From Sinomicrobium oceani (GTDB lineage Bacteria; Bacteroidota; Bacteroidia; Flavobacteriales; Flavobacteriaceae), in NCBI RefSeq assembly GCF_900119185.1, contig NZ_FPJE01000006.1, positions 163,749-227,748 of the forward strand: DNA of 64,000 nucleotides, given 5' to 3'. This document shows positions 32,030 through 41,373 of the stretch, piece after piece. Position 1 is the first letter of the stretch. Each line of letters starts with the position of its first letter. Under the pieces are notes generated by a model. It was not told the origin of the DNA. It did no database searches and saw only the letters and a list, made by a program, of their open reading frames with translations. A program made the position numbers and the translations under genes.

Positions 32030-35000
32030 CTATGTCAGTGTAATGTCGGGACTGTCGGGTACGCTGCTATCATCGCCGTCCGTGTGGTCATTCCCGGATT
32101 TCCCATTGCGGTTTCTGATCCACATTTTAAGGAGGGTAACCAGGTAGAATGTAACCGGAACAATAACCAGGGTGAGGAACGTGGCAAAGGTAAGACCGAA
32201 AATTACGGTCCATGCCAGCGGCCCCCAGAAAATTACGTTATCTCCCCCGACGTATATTTTAGGATCCCATTCGGAAAACAGGGAGAAGAAATCGATATTG
32301 AGTCCTATAGCCAGTGGAACAAGTCCGAGTACAGTAGTGATCGCAGTAAGGATAACCGGGCGTAAACGCGATTTCCCTGCGGTGACTATGGCTTCGGTCA
32401 GGTCTTCTTTTGTTAGCATACTGTCCTCGTCCATACCGAGTGCTTCTTTCCTGCGGTCTATGAGAAGCTGGGTGTAATCCAGCAGAACGACCCCGTTATT
32501 TACTACGATACCGGCGAGGGAGATGATCCCCATCATGGTCATAATAATTACGAATGTCATATTGAATATTACCAGGCCAAAAAGTACCCCGATAAAGCTC
32601 AGGAAGATGGCCAGCATAATAATCGTAGGTTTGGAGATAGAACCAAACTGGAATATAAGCAGTAACATGATCAGTCCGAGTCCTAAACCAAGCGCCCCCA
32701 GCAGGAATTGCATGTTTTCTTCCTGTTCTTCCATTTCTCCTGTAAAGGAGTAGGAAATATCCTTTTCGGGCAGGCTGAAGTTTTTCAGTTCCGATTTAAG
32801 CTGCGTAACGATCTCGTTGGCATTATACCCCGGGAGTACGGCGGAATACACGGTAACCAGACGTTTCTGGTCACGGTGTTTGATGGCACTGAACGACGCG
32901 GTGTTTCTTTGTGTAACCACGGCTGCAATGGGTATCTCCTTCAACTGCCCGGTAGCGGCATCGCGGAATGTTATTTTCTGGTTGAAAAGCGCACTCGTGT
33001 TATACCTGTTCTCTTCGTTAAAGCGCACATTGATGTCATAATCTTCACCGGCTTTCTTGTAGACCCCCGCTTTTTCTCCGAAAAGGGCCCTTCGGATCTG
33101 GGTACCTACCTGTCCGGCAGAAACGCCGAGCTCACCGGCTTTTTCCCGGTCTACCTTAACTTCCATCACCGGTTTGTTACGGTTAACGTCGATCTTGAGT
33201 TCTTCTACACCAGCGATATTGATGTCGTTGATAAAATCGCGCATGTGTTCGGCGGTTTCTACCAGTTCGTCATAGTTTTCGCCCTTAATCTCGATGTTGA
33301 TAGGGTAACCCGCAGGCGGGCCTACGGCATCTTTCTCCACGGAAATAATCACTCCCGGATATTTTCCGGCCAGTTGTTCCTGTACGTGTTTACGCAGTTC
33401 TTCACTGTCTTGTCCGCGACGGTATTTAAATTCTCTCAGGGTCACTGTGATCTTCCCCTTGTGGGGCATCTCTGCAGAAGAACCGCCATCTGTCTGCGGA
33501 TTTCCGGCACCTTCACCTACCTGGGACACCGCAGATTCTACCATGTAGTTGTAGCCGTCATCTATAAATTTAGGATCATTAAGGACGCTATACACATCCT
33601 GTTCTATCTTTTTGGTAACCGTATTGGTCTTTTCGATATCGGTGCCCTGGGGATACTCGATATATACAATGATCTGGTTGGGTTTGTTGTCCGGGAAAAA
33701 TTCTACTTTAGGGCTGGCTACGCCAACCAGTATGAAAGACACGAACAGCATAATTACGGTACCTCCCAGGAAAATATACGGCCACCGTCCTTTCAGTGCG
33801 AAAGCCAGGGAAGCTTTGTATTTTTCTTCCAGCCACACCAGGAATGTCCGCTGAAAACGATTGGCGAGTCCTTTGATGAGGTATTTATAGGTCCAGAACA
33901 TGACAACCGTAAAGATCATCAGGGTACCGATACCCCTGGCACTTCCACCTATAAACATCAGGGGTATGCCTATAATGCCGAGAACAAGGGTAAGTCTGAT
34001 AAGTTCTTTTCTGGTCAGTACCCGGTTGGTGATTTCCATAAAGTTGGAAACCAGCATGGAGTTCATGAATATCGCCACAAACAGGGACGACCCCAGGACG
34101 ATAGAGAGCGTCATCGGGAAGTAAATCATAAATTTCCCCATCACCCCGGGCCACATTCCGAGTGGTATAAAGGCTGCCACAGTCGTGGCCGTAGACACGA
34201 TAATGGGAAGAGCGATCTCGCCTATACCCTTTTTGGCAGCTTCTACACGGCTCATGCCTTCTTCGTCCATAAGACGATAAACATTTTCTACCAGTACGAT
34301 ACCGTTATCTACCAGCATTCCCAGTCCCATAACCAGGGCAAAGAGCACCATGGTATTCATGGTAAAGCCCAGCATCTGTGCAATCATAAACGACATGAGC
34401 ATGGACATCGGGATGGCAAACCCTACGAAAAGCGCATTCCGGAACCCTAAAAAGAACATAAGTACCCCAACAACCAGGATGACCCCGAAAATAATGTTGT
34501 TAACCAGATCATCTACCTGGTTGAGGGTCTGTGTAGACTGGTCGTTGGTGATAGAAAGCTTTACATCCTTGGGAAGATAATCATCCTGGGTTTGCTTAAC
34601 GATTTTATAAATACCTTCGGTAGCATCGATAAGGTTTTTCCCGGCACGTTTTTTAACATCGAGCATGACTACGTTTTCCCCGAATTCCCGGGCGTAGGTG
34701 GTCTTGTCTTCTTCTTTAAAAGATACATCGGCAATATCCTTGAGATACACGGCTCCTTCATCGGATTTGACTACAAAATTTAAGAGCTCCTTAGGATTTT
34801 CAATCTCCCCGAGAACCCGTATGGTCCTTCGCTGCCCGCTGGAGATCAGGTTGCCCCCCGAAATGGTGGCGTTACCTCCGCTGATGGCATTGATAACATT
34901 GTCGAAGCTTACTTTTGCCGCTGTCATCTTATAAATGTCTACGGCAACTTCCACCTCTTTGTCCTGAGCCCCGCGGATGTCAGCTTGTTTGATTTCCTGG

Positions 35001-35542
35001 AGAGTCTCTATTTCGTCTTGCAGGTATTCGGCAAAATCCTTGAGCTTTTCTACCGGGTAATCTCCTTTGATGTTAACATTGAGTATCGGGACTTCCTCAG
35101 AGAAGTTGAGATCAAACACATTAGGCTCTACTTTGGCACCGTTGAATGTGGGCCAGTCTTCATCGGCTTTTTCCGAGTCTACCTTGTCTTTTACCTTTTG
35201 TTTGGCCACATCTACGGAGATGTCTTCGTCAAACTCTACGGTAATTATCGAATAATCTTCCTGTGAAGTAGACGTGATCTCTACGACATTACTGACATTG
35301 CGAAGTTCCTTTTCGAGTGGGTCGGTAATCAGTTTTTCAATATCCTCGGCAGTGTTTCCCGGATATACGGAACTGATGTATATTTTGGTTTCTTTAACCT
35401 CGGGAAAACTTTCCCTTGGCATATTGTAATATGCCGATAGTCCTGCGAAAAATATGATACCGATAACAACATATATAATAGTTCTGTTGTTGATCGCCCA
35501 TGAGGACATGGCAAATTCCTTGTTGTTGTTTTTGTCATCCAT
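32030..35542 (-). CDS. RND-family efflux permease (AcrB-like)
   Basis: A 1170-residue inner-membrane pump, the largest protein here. It has the usual two-fold repeat: TM1 (NNRTIIYVVIGIIFFAGLSAYY), a large periplasmic loop, TM2-6 around 340-540, two extra hydrophobic helices at ~525-565, a second TM (IFLGGTVIMLFVSFILVG), a second loop, and TM8-12. TM4 reads GLGMLVDNGIVLVENVYR, where classical AcrB has a double Asp; a single proton-relay Asp remains. It is the last gene of a TetR-TolC-adaptor-RND operon, 128 bases after the adaptor. Substrates (drugs, metals or lipids) cannot be told. Confidence 0.95.
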   Translation of the reverse strand: MDDKNNNKEFAMSSWAINNRTIIYVVIGIIFFAGLSAYYNMPRESFPEVKETKIYISSVYPGNTAEDIEKLITDPLEKELRNVSNVVEITSTSQEDYSIITVEFDEDISVDVAKQKVKDKVDSEKADEDWPTFNGAKVEPNVFDLNFSEEVPILNVNIKGDYPVEKLKDFAEYLQDEIETLQEIKQADIRGAQDKEVEVAVDIYKMTAAKVSFDNVINAISGGNATISGGNLISSGQRRTIRVLGEIENPKELLNFVVKSDEGAVYLKDIADVSFKEEDKTTYAREFGENVVMLDVKKRAGKNLIDATEGIYKIVKQTQDDYLPKDVKLSITNDQSTQTLNQVDDLVNNIIFGVILVVGVLMFFLGFRNALFVGFAIPMSMLMSFMIAQMLGFTMNTMVLFALVMGLGMLVDNGIVLVENVYRLMDEEGMSRVEAAKKGIGEIALPIIVSTATTVAAFIPLGMWPGVMGKFMIYFPMTLSIVLGSSLFVAIFMNSMLVSNFMEITNRVLTRKELIRLTLVLGIIGIPLMFIGGSARGIGTLMIFTVVMFWTYKYLIKGLANRFQRTFLVWLEEKYKASLAFALKGRWPYIFLGGTVIMLFVSFILVGVASPKVEFFPDNKPNQIIVYIEYPQGTDIEKTNTVTKKIEQDVYSVLNDPKFIDDGYNYMVESAVSQVGEGAGNPQTDGGSSAEMPHKGKITVTLREFKYRRGQDSEELRKHVQEQLAGKYPGVIISVEKDAVGPPAGYPINIEIKGENYDELVETAEHMRDFINDINIAGVEELKIDVNRNKPVMEVKVDREKAGELGVSAGQVGTQIRRALFGEKAGVYKKAGEDYDINVRFNEENRYNTSALFNQKITFRDAATGQLKEIPIAAVVTQRNTASFSAIKHRDQKRLVTVYSAVLPGYNANEIVTQLKSELKNFSLPEKDISYSFTGEMEEQEENMQFLLGALGLGLGLIMLLLIFQFGSISKPTIIMLAIFLSFIGVLFGLVIFNMTFVIIMTMMGIISLAGIVVNNGVVLLDYTQLLIDRRKEALGMDEDSMLTKEDLTEAIVTAGKSRLRPVILTAITTVLGLVPLAIGLNIDFFSLFSEWDPKIYVGGDNVIFWGPLAWTVIFGLTFATFLTLVIVPVTFYLVTLLKMWIRNRNGKSGNDHTDGDDSSVPDSPDITLT

Positions 35543-35670
35543 TTGGTCTGCACGTTTCTACCCGGAGTTCAGGTAAGGTTTCTTTTTGGATATATTATGG
35601 GTATGCCGCCGTACTCCTGTGCGGTACAACCTGCTTTTGCAGCGCTGTATTCAGGAACACCGGAAGCCTG

Positions 35671-36843
35671 CTATTTTTCTGCAATGATCTTTACCACCTG
35701 TCCTTCTTCTACGCTTCTTGCACCTTCTTTGATAATATGATCACCGGGAGAAAGGCCATCCAGTATTTCGATAATATCGCCTTGGGTTTTGCCCGGGGTA
35801 ACGATGACCCTTTTGGCAATGCCTTCGCTATCTTTTCCGTTTTTCTCGGCGACATAGACATATTGCTCCCCTTTGGCGTTTTCTGAAAGAAGGCTCTGGG
35901 GGATAAGAATAGCGTCCTTTTTAAAGTAATCGTAAACCTTGAGCTTGGCGGTAAGGTTGGGTTTTACATCCCCGTCTGTGTCGGGCACATCAACTTCGAT
36001 CTTAAAGGAACGGTTGTTGGGATTGATGTAATTTCCGGCCTGCCTTACTTTGGAGGAAACAGTCTTGTCCAGAACAGGAAAATCGATCTGTACTTCAGTG
36101 CCTTTGGAAACACTCGGCAGGTACTTCTCCGGAACTTCGGCTTCGATATACATGTTTTTGAGGCTGACAATACGCATCAGGGGATTTCCGGGAGCCACCA
36201 CAGAGCCCTGGTCGGTAATAATGTCGTCAATGGTACCGGCAAAAGGTGCTGTGACCCGTGTTTTCTGGATCTGATCCTTGAGCTGGGCAATAGCTCTTTC
36301 CTGGGCTTCATGAGAAGTTTTGGCGTCCAGGAACTGTATTTCCGACCCGATGTTCTGATCCCAAAGTCGTTTTTGCCGCTCGTAAGTGGTCTTGGCAAGG
36401 CTGGCCTGCACTTCGGCCTGGGCCAGTTGTTGTGAAAGCCCGCCATCATCGATTTTGGCAAGAAGCTGTCCCTTTTGAACATCCTGTCCTTCTTTGACAT
36501 ATACTTCGGTGAGGATACCGCTGTATTCGGCATTGATAACAATGTTCTGTTTGGTGTTGACATTACCCTGCACTTCGATATAATGATTAAAAAGCGTGTC
36601 CTTAACGCGCATCGTAGATACCAATGCGAGTTTGTGAAGCGTATCCAGCTTGGATATGGCTTCGTCCAGTTGTGACAACCGGGCAGAGAGTTCGTCTCTT
36701 TGCTGTACGATCTCGCTCCGTTTGGATTTCATCTCGTTGAGCGAACCGCTTTCGATGATTTTATCTACGGATTTGTTTCCGCCTCCGCCCCCGCAGGAGG
36801 TTAGAAATGCAATGCCTAAAACGGTTATATATAATTTTTTCAT
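35671..36843 (-). CDS. RND efflux periplasmic adaptor (membrane fusion protein), lipoprotein
   Basis: A 390-residue adaptor with a lipoprotein signal (LTSCGGGGG, Cys17). An N-terminal coiled segment is followed by a lipoyl half-motif (GILTEVYVKEGQDVQKGQLLAKID), an alpha-hairpin (~145-215), the second lipoyl half (RVTAPFAGTIDDIITDQGSVVAPGNPLMRIV), then beta-barrel and membrane-proximal domains. It links the inner-membrane RND pump to the TolC-like channel. It starts 32 bases after the TolC-like gene's end. Confidence 0.95.
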   Translation of the reverse strand: MKKLYITVLGIAFLTSCGGGGGNKSVDKIIESGSLNEMKSKRSEIVQQRDELSARLSQLDEAISKLDTLHKLALVSTMRVKDTLFNHYIEVQGNVNTKQNIVINAEYSGILTEVYVKEGQDVQKGQLLAKIDDGGLSQQLAQAEVQASLAKTTYERQKRLWDQNIGSEIQFLDAKTSHEAQERAIAQLKDQIQKTRVTAPFAGTIDDIITDQGSVVAPGNPLMRIVSLKNMYIEAEVPEKYLPSVSKGTEVQIDFPVLDKTVSSKVRQAGNYINPNNRSFKIEVDVPDTDGDVKPNLTAKLKVYDYFKKDAILIPQSLLSENAKGEQYVYVAEKNGKDSEGIAKRVIVTPGKTQGDIIEILDGLSPGDHIIKEGARSVEEGQVVKIIAEK

Positions 36844-36875
36844 AATTACTTTTTTGAGTGTCTCTGTATGTTTGT

Positions 36876-38213
36876 TTATTCGTTAGCGTTATGCAGGACC
36901 ATTTCGAGTTCGGTCTTGTTGTTTATGATATCCAGCATCGATTGCAGGTATTCCTGCTGTGCAGTATAGAGCTGGGTCTGCGCCTGTCTGAGGTCGAAAC
37001 TGGTAGACATCCCTTCGGTGAACTTTATCCGGTTTTTACGCTCAATGCGTTCTGCCAGTTCCAGGCTCCTCTTCCTGGTCTGGTATTGTTCCAGAGAGAA
37101 CTGGTAGTTGCTTTTGGCCTGCCTTATTTCGAGCTGTAGTTGTTGTTCCGTTTCTTTAAGGTCATTTTTGGCTTTTTCCAGTTCTATTTTCATACGTTGT
37201 GTCGCTGCGCTTCTTCCCAGTGAACTGAATACCGGTACGTTCAGGCTCAGGCCTATCATGGAATTCCCGAACCATTCCTGTTCGCGCTTAAAGAAATTAA
37301 AGTCATTACCAAAACCGAGATATCCACCGTTGATATAAGCGTCCAGCGTAGGCAGTCCCTTACTTTTCTCATTCTTCAGTAATAATTCCTGCGACTTGGT
37401 GTTGATGCTGGCAATCTTAAAATCGATGTTGTTTTCCATATCAAAGGTCTCTTCCATCAGACCGGGAACCGTATTCTTTACGGCCAGGTCATCCAAGTCG
37501 TCCGTGAGAGTAAGTTCGGCTTCTATGGGAGCACCGATCGTAACATTGAGCATTTTATAAGCAATATCCCGCAGGCGAAGACTGTTCTGAAGATCACTTT
37601 CTACACCGGCAAGGGTAATCTGTAGCTGTTCTACACTTTCCTCTTCGGCAAGTCCGTTCTCGAAAGTTTTCTGAGTTTCAAAAACATTCTTCTCAAGGAT
37701 ATCCTTGTTCTTTTCGAGGATTTCTATGTTCTCTTCGGTAAGTAATACGTTGCCATACGCATTGATTACGGATTTTTTTACTTCGAGATCGGTCTTCTTT
37801 TTGGTATTCTTGGAGATCTCCAAAAACACTTTGGCCGATTGCAACCCCACGATATACGAACCGTCGAATATTTTCTGTCTCAATGTGGCCAGTGCGTTGA
37901 CGTTGTGCTTGGTTCCGAAGATAACTTCTTCGAAAGTTCCGGGTTCTCCTCCAAAGATCTCGGCCGGGATCAGGGAAACCTGTTGCTTCAGGTTGTTCTG
38001 GTACTCTCCCGATATACTGATTTGAGGAAGACCGGTAGACGTGGCTTCCCATTTTTGTTTTTTAGCTATTTCAATATCTTTCTCCGCATTAATGGCGGTC
38101 CGGTTGTTCTCCAGGGCAAAAGCTATGGCTTCTTCCAGGGAAAAGCTCCGTTTTTCCTGTGCCGTGACACCTGCCGAAAGGAGGAGAATGAGCAGTGGGA
38201 AGATGTGTTTCAT
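36876..38213 (-). CDS. TolC-family outer-membrane efflux channel
   Basis: A 445-residue protein with a signal peptide (MKHIFPLLILLLSAGVTAQ). Two OEP repeats of long alpha-helices include SLEEAIAFALENNRTAINAEKDIEIAKKQKWEA and YQFSLEQYQTRKRSLELAERIERKNRIKFTEGMSTSFDL (quoted in part). YLQSMLDIINNKTELE, near the end, is typical. It forms the trimeric exit duct for the RND pump. It is the second gene of the operon, 50 bases downstream of the TetR gene. Confidence 0.94.
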   Translation of the reverse strand: MKHIFPLLILLLSAGVTAQEKRSFSLEEAIAFALENNRTAINAEKDIEIAKKQKWEATSTGLPQISISGEYQNNLKQQVSLIPAEIFGGEPGTFEEVIFGTKHNVNALATLRQKIFDGSYIVGLQSAKVFLEISKNTKKKTDLEVKKSVINAYGNVLLTEENIEILEKNKDILEKNVFETQKTFENGLAEEESVEQLQITLAGVESDLQNSLRLRDIAYKMLNVTIGAPIEAELTLTDDLDDLAVKNTVPGLMEETFDMENNIDFKIASINTKSQELLLKNEKSKGLPTLDAYINGGYLGFGNDFNFFKREQEWFGNSMIGLSLNVPVFSSLGRSAATQRMKIELEKAKNDLKETEQQLQLEIRQAKSNYQFSLEQYQTRKRSLELAERIERKNRIKFTEGMSTSFDLRQAQTQLYTAQQEYLQSMLDIINNKTELEMVLHNANE

Positions 38214-38263
38214 AAGAGGTATTGTCTTTTTATTGTTTTGTAATAAGTTTTATGGTGTTCTGT

Positions 38264-38905
38264 TCACAGCCCGATGGCAGACGGTGGCATCATCGAACTT
38301 TTATTTCTGTCCTTAACCAGGATGTCGCTGAGCGTATCGATACCCTTGGGGGTAGCTATGGCTCTTATATGATATTCCAGGAATACATTCATCAGGTACG
38401 GAACCGGATAAATGTGCTGATCGTAAAACTCCTTTTCCTTGAGTCCTGTTACCCCGTTGTGATATATCCTGGAGATGATTACAGGATTTATATCGGCCCG
38501 GTAATATCCCCGCTCGATACCTTTCCTGAGATTGTCGATCAGGCAGCCGTCCATCATTTCAAATCTTTCCTTACGGAGCGTCTCGTAAATCTTCGGATAA
38601 TACTTTTCTAACTGGTAAACAGGCGATGTCTTTTCGTTTTTCAGCCGTCGGAGTATGATCTTCCGGGCCTCGAACATCTCCTCGATAGGATTGAGGTTCC
38701 AGCTTTCGACTTCTTCGATATCTTTAGATATGGTGTCGAGGATAGTGTTGCAGGAATGTGCGACAAGGTCAGATTTATTCCTGAAAAACTGGTAGACAGT
38801 CTTTTTTGATATTCCCATTTCATTGGAGATATCATCCATAGTAACGCTCTTGAAACCTATGTTCAGGAACATCTCTGTTGCTTTTTCTGTGATTTTTTCC
38901 TTCAT
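38264..38905 (-). CDS. TetR-family regulator of the efflux operon
   Basis: A 213-residue regulator from ATG 38905 (MKEKITEKATEMFLNIGF). The HTH is VTMDDISNEMGISKKTVYQFFRNKSDLV (residues ~22-48); the rest is an all-helical ligand/dimer domain. The longer frame to 38998 would run through the promoter and is rejected. As first gene of the operon with a perfect inverted repeat over its own promoter, it almost certainly represses itself and the pump genes until a ligand binds. Confidence 0.93.
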   Translation of the reverse strand: MKEKITEKATEMFLNIGFKSVTMDDISNEMGISKKTVYQFFRNKSDLVAHSCNTILDTISKDIEEVESWNLNPIEEMFEARKIILRRLKNEKTSPVYQLEKYYPKIYETLRKERFEMMDGCLIDNLRKGIERGYYRADINPVIISRIYHNGVTGLKEKEFYDQHIYPVPYLMNVFLEYHIRAIATPKGIDTLSDILVKDRNKSSMMPPSAIGL

Positions 38906-38915
38906 AATTTCGAGG

Positions 38916-38955
38916 CAAAGATAGGCAAAGAAACTTTTGAAACAATAAAAGTTTC
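38916..38955 (-). promoter_or_regulatory. Efflux-operon promoter with TetR-type operator
   Basis: Read leftward: TTG (38943-38945), 19 bases, TATCTTTG (38916-38923), a close match to the Bacteroidota -33/-7 consensus; the ATG follows 10 bases later. A perfect 9-8-9 inverted repeat, GAAACTTTT (38930-38938) and AAAAGTTTC (38947-38955), overlaps the -33 box and spacer. Bound TetR would block polymerase. Confidence 0.7.
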
Positions 38956-39141
38956 CAAAGTTTTCTGTATCTGAGTCGGAATTTGTTATTCCTGGCAAAA
39001 TAAAGGCGGCGGGGTGACAACAGTTTGTCAGGAGTATTGGTGTTGTCCCGGAAGAAAATCATTAGAGAAGGTATGTTCAATTCTACAGATTTGCTTTTGT
39101 CGTTTGTAGGTAGTGGTGTATTTTAGCCCAAAATTGTATAT

Positions 39142-40116
39142 ATGCTTACCATATCGCAGTACCAGGAAGAATTTTTAGCCTATCTCGAAGACTATCCTTT
39201 TAGTAGCGAACCAGAAGGATTGTACGGCCCTATGCATTATATTCTCAGGGTCGGAGGGAAAAGACTTCGACCTGTACTCACATTACTGGCTGCGGATATT
39301 TTTGGAGGCGATTACAAAAAAGCCCTGGATGCGGCTCTGGCCATCGAAGTATTCCACAATTTTACCCTGGTGCATGACGATATTATGGATGATGCCCCTA
39401 TGCGGAGAGGAATGCCGTCGGTACATGAAAAATGGGATCTGAACACGGGGATATTATCGGGAGATGTTATGTTGGTAAAGAGTTATACGCTATTCGAAAG
39501 ATATGCTCCGGAATTGCAAGTGAAACTTATCCGGCTATTCAATAAAACGGCAGCAGAAGTTTGTGAAGGCCAGCAATATGATGTGGATTTTGAACTGCGT
39601 ACCGATGTGACCTTGCAGGAGTACCTGCGTATGATACAGTATAAAACTGCAGTATTGGTGGGTGCTGCGATGCAGATGGGGGCTCTCATTGCCGGGGCCA
39701 CGGAAGAAGAGGCCAAAACGATATACGATTTCGGGCTTCACCTGGGGACGGCTTTTCAGTTACAGGATGATTACCTCGATGCTTTCGGAGATGAAAAGAC
39801 CTTCGGAAAACAGATCGGGGGAGATATCATGGAGAATAAAAAGACCTTCCTCTATATCACGGCATTGGAAAACCTCGAAGAGGACGATGCGGATCTGCTA
39901 CAGAATTTATACGAAATCGCTCCTGCTGATACGGAAGAAAAGATCAGGACCGTCAAAGAACTTTTTGTGTCCTCGGGGGCTACGGATAAGATTCGTGAAG
40001 CCATTCAGGAGTATACGGAAACGGCTTTCGGTAGTATAGCATCGTTGTCTTTGGATGAAAAAAAGAAAGAGGTACTCCTCGCTTTTGGCAGAAACCTGAT
40101 GAACCGCAAGGTATAA
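39142..40116 (+). CDS. Polyprenyl diphosphate synthase (trans-type)
   Basis: A 324-residue isoprenyl synthase. The first Asp-rich motif is HDDIMDDAPMRRG (~residue 76), the second LQDDYLDAFGD (~207), with VGGKRLRP before them and KTAVLVGAAMQMG between. It elongates allylic diphosphates with isopentenyl diphosphate to quinone- or lipid-carrier length; product length cannot be read reliably. It is functionally downstream of dxs. Downstream lies a decayed receptor gene on the other strand. Confidence 0.94.
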   Translation: MLTISQYQEEFLAYLEDYPFSSEPEGLYGPMHYILRVGGKRLRPVLTLLAADIFGGDYKKALDAALAIEVFHNFTLVHDDIMDDAPMRRGMPSVHEKWDLNTGILSGDVMLVKSYTLFERYAPELQVKLIRLFNKTAAEVCEGQQYDVDFELRTDVTLQEYLRMIQYKTAVLVGAAMQMGALIAGATEEEAKTIYDFGLHLGTAFQLQDDYLDAFGDEKTFGKQIGGDIMENKKTFLYITALENLEEDDADLLQNLYEIAPADTEEKIRTVKELFVSSGATDKIREAIQEYTETAFGSIASLSLDEKKKEVLLAFGRNLMNRKV

Positions 40117-40149
40117 TCTCTCTTTCTGAAGACGTATATACCGTAGTTT

Positions 40150-40563
40150 GCTGAGGTTAAGGGTGGCATCGTGGAAATGGCCCGTAAAGAAACCGAAGGA
40201 GGTCGCCTGCGTTTAACCTGTTTCCGGAGGCAGACCCCATAACCTGATCCAATCCGAGTATGCCTTCCCGCAATTCGAAGTTCATGGTAATAGTATTGTG
40301 AACTCCCACCACGATTTTTTTTACGTATAGCCTTGTGTACCAGGGTCTGTATGACGAGCGTATATTTTCCGGGAGGGGTTTTGAGCTCATAATATCCTTT
40401 GTTATCGGTCATAGTGCCTTTGCCCGTACCTTAGAGAAGAATGGTAATTATAGTCAAGGGGATGTCCTTCATGTGTAATAGTTCCCTGAATGGACTCTTT
40501 ATGGATTATTGTAGCGTGGGAATATAAGGAAAGAAGCAGGCCCAAAGAGCAGCGTGTTTTCAT
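40150..40563 (-). pseudogene. TonB-dependent receptor N-terminus, decayed
   Basis: Read leftward from 40563: a signal-like start (MKTRCSLGLLLSLYSHA), then IQGTITHEGHPLD. After a frameshift comes ITILL, a stop codon, and GTGKGTMTDNKGYYELK plus PPGKYTLVIQTLVHKAI. After a second frameshift comes KKIVVGVHNTITMNFELREG, then ILGLDQVMGSASGNRLN. Joined, this is a CarboxypepD_reg-like domain plus the TonB-box/plug start of a TonB-dependent receptor. Two frameshifts, a nonsense codon and loss of the entire barrel make it non-functional. Confidence 0.85.
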
Positions 40564-40652
40564 AAGTTTATTTTTTAAATGCAATATTGGTTAAAAAGGT
40601 TTGTACATACGGAATTATGAAGTGCAATATTTTTACTTGTATTTAAAGTTAA

Positions 40653-40670
40653 TTTTAGACAGAGCTAAAA
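40653..40670. promoter_or_regulatory. Inverted repeat upstream of the DtxR-like gene
   Basis: TTTTAG (40653-40658) and CTAAAA (40665-40670) are inverted with a 6-base spacer, 23 bases upstream of the -7 element. The location fits autoregulation. Confidence 0.4.
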
Positions 40671-40693
40671 ATTTATTTAATAAAATTAAAATG

Positions 40694-40701
40694 TATTTTT
40701 G
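40694..40701 (+). promoter_or_regulatory. TATTTTTG -7 element of the DtxR-like gene
   Basis: The octamer fits TAnnTTTG, 15 bases before ATG 40717. It overlaps the TTG (40699) that would begin the longest frame, so the start is 40717. Confidence 0.5.
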
Positions 40702-40716
40702 TGTAAACAAAATTTC

Positions 40717-41370
40717 ATGACGCTCTCCGAAGAAAACTATCTGAAAGCCATATATCATCTGGGAAGAGATGCCAAAGGAGCAATTTCTACGAACGCCATT
40801 GCTGAGGTTATGGCAACCAAGGCTTCTTCTGTAACCGACATGATAAAAAAACTTGCGGACAAGGGATTGGTGAAATACAAGCGTTATCAGGGAGCTAACC
40901 TCACGGAAGATGGCAGGCTCTACGCGATCAGTGTGATCCGGAAACATCGGTTATGGGAACTTTTCCTGGTAGAAAAACTCAATTTTTCCTGGGATGAGGT
41001 GCATGATGTCGCAGAGCAACTGGAGCATGTAAAATCGGATAAGCTTATCGAAGAGCTCGATGCTTTTCTCGACTTTCCCTCGGTCGATCCGCATGGCGAT
41101 CCCATACCGGATAAGGACGGGAACATACAGGCGTCTGCCAAGGTACTTCTGGCGACACTAAAAACGGGTGAAAAAGGAGTCTGTGTCGGGGTGAAAAATT
41201 CCTCCAGAGCGTTTCTGCAGTACCTGGATAGACTCGAGGTTTCCCTCGGAAAGGAATTGACCGTCCTGGGCAAAGAGCCTTTCGATAATTCTATAGCTAT
41301 CCGGGTGGGGGATACTGCTATCCATATTTCTTCGCTTGCAGCCAATAATCTTTATGTAAAAAAACTATAA
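40717..41370 (+). CDS. Metal-dependent regulator, DtxR/MntR family
   Basis: A 217-residue regulator from ATG 40717 (MTLSEENYLKAIYHLG). A winged HTH (TNAIAEVMATKASSVTDMIKKLADKGLVKYKRYQGANLTEDG) is followed by the dimer/metal domain (RKHRLWELFLVEKL, WDEVHDVAEQLEHVKSDKLIEELDAFLDFP, HGDPIP), and a C-terminal SH3/FeoA-like domain. The ligand set E..H (VHDVAEQLEH) matches iron- or manganese-dependent repressors. It is 3 bases upstream of a ZIP transporter gene, which makes a metal-responsive operon, and near the feo genes. Confidence 0.93.
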   Translation: MTLSEENYLKAIYHLGRDAKGAISTNAIAEVMATKASSVTDMIKKLADKGLVKYKRYQGANLTEDGRLYAISVIRKHRLWELFLVEKLNFSWDEVHDVAEQLEHVKSDKLIEELDAFLDFPSVDPHGDPIPDKDGNIQASAKVLLATLKTGEKGVCVGVKNSSRAFLQYLDRLEVSLGKELTVLGKEPFDNSIAIRVGDTAIHISSLAANNLYVKKL

Positions 41371-41373
41371 TTT

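Noticed and set aside
32708..34450. A 580-codon open frame on the plus strand opposite the RND pump gene
   Set aside because: It is antisense to a well-supported RND permease, has no domain features, and is rich in His/Tyr/Arg as expected from reversed coding sequence.
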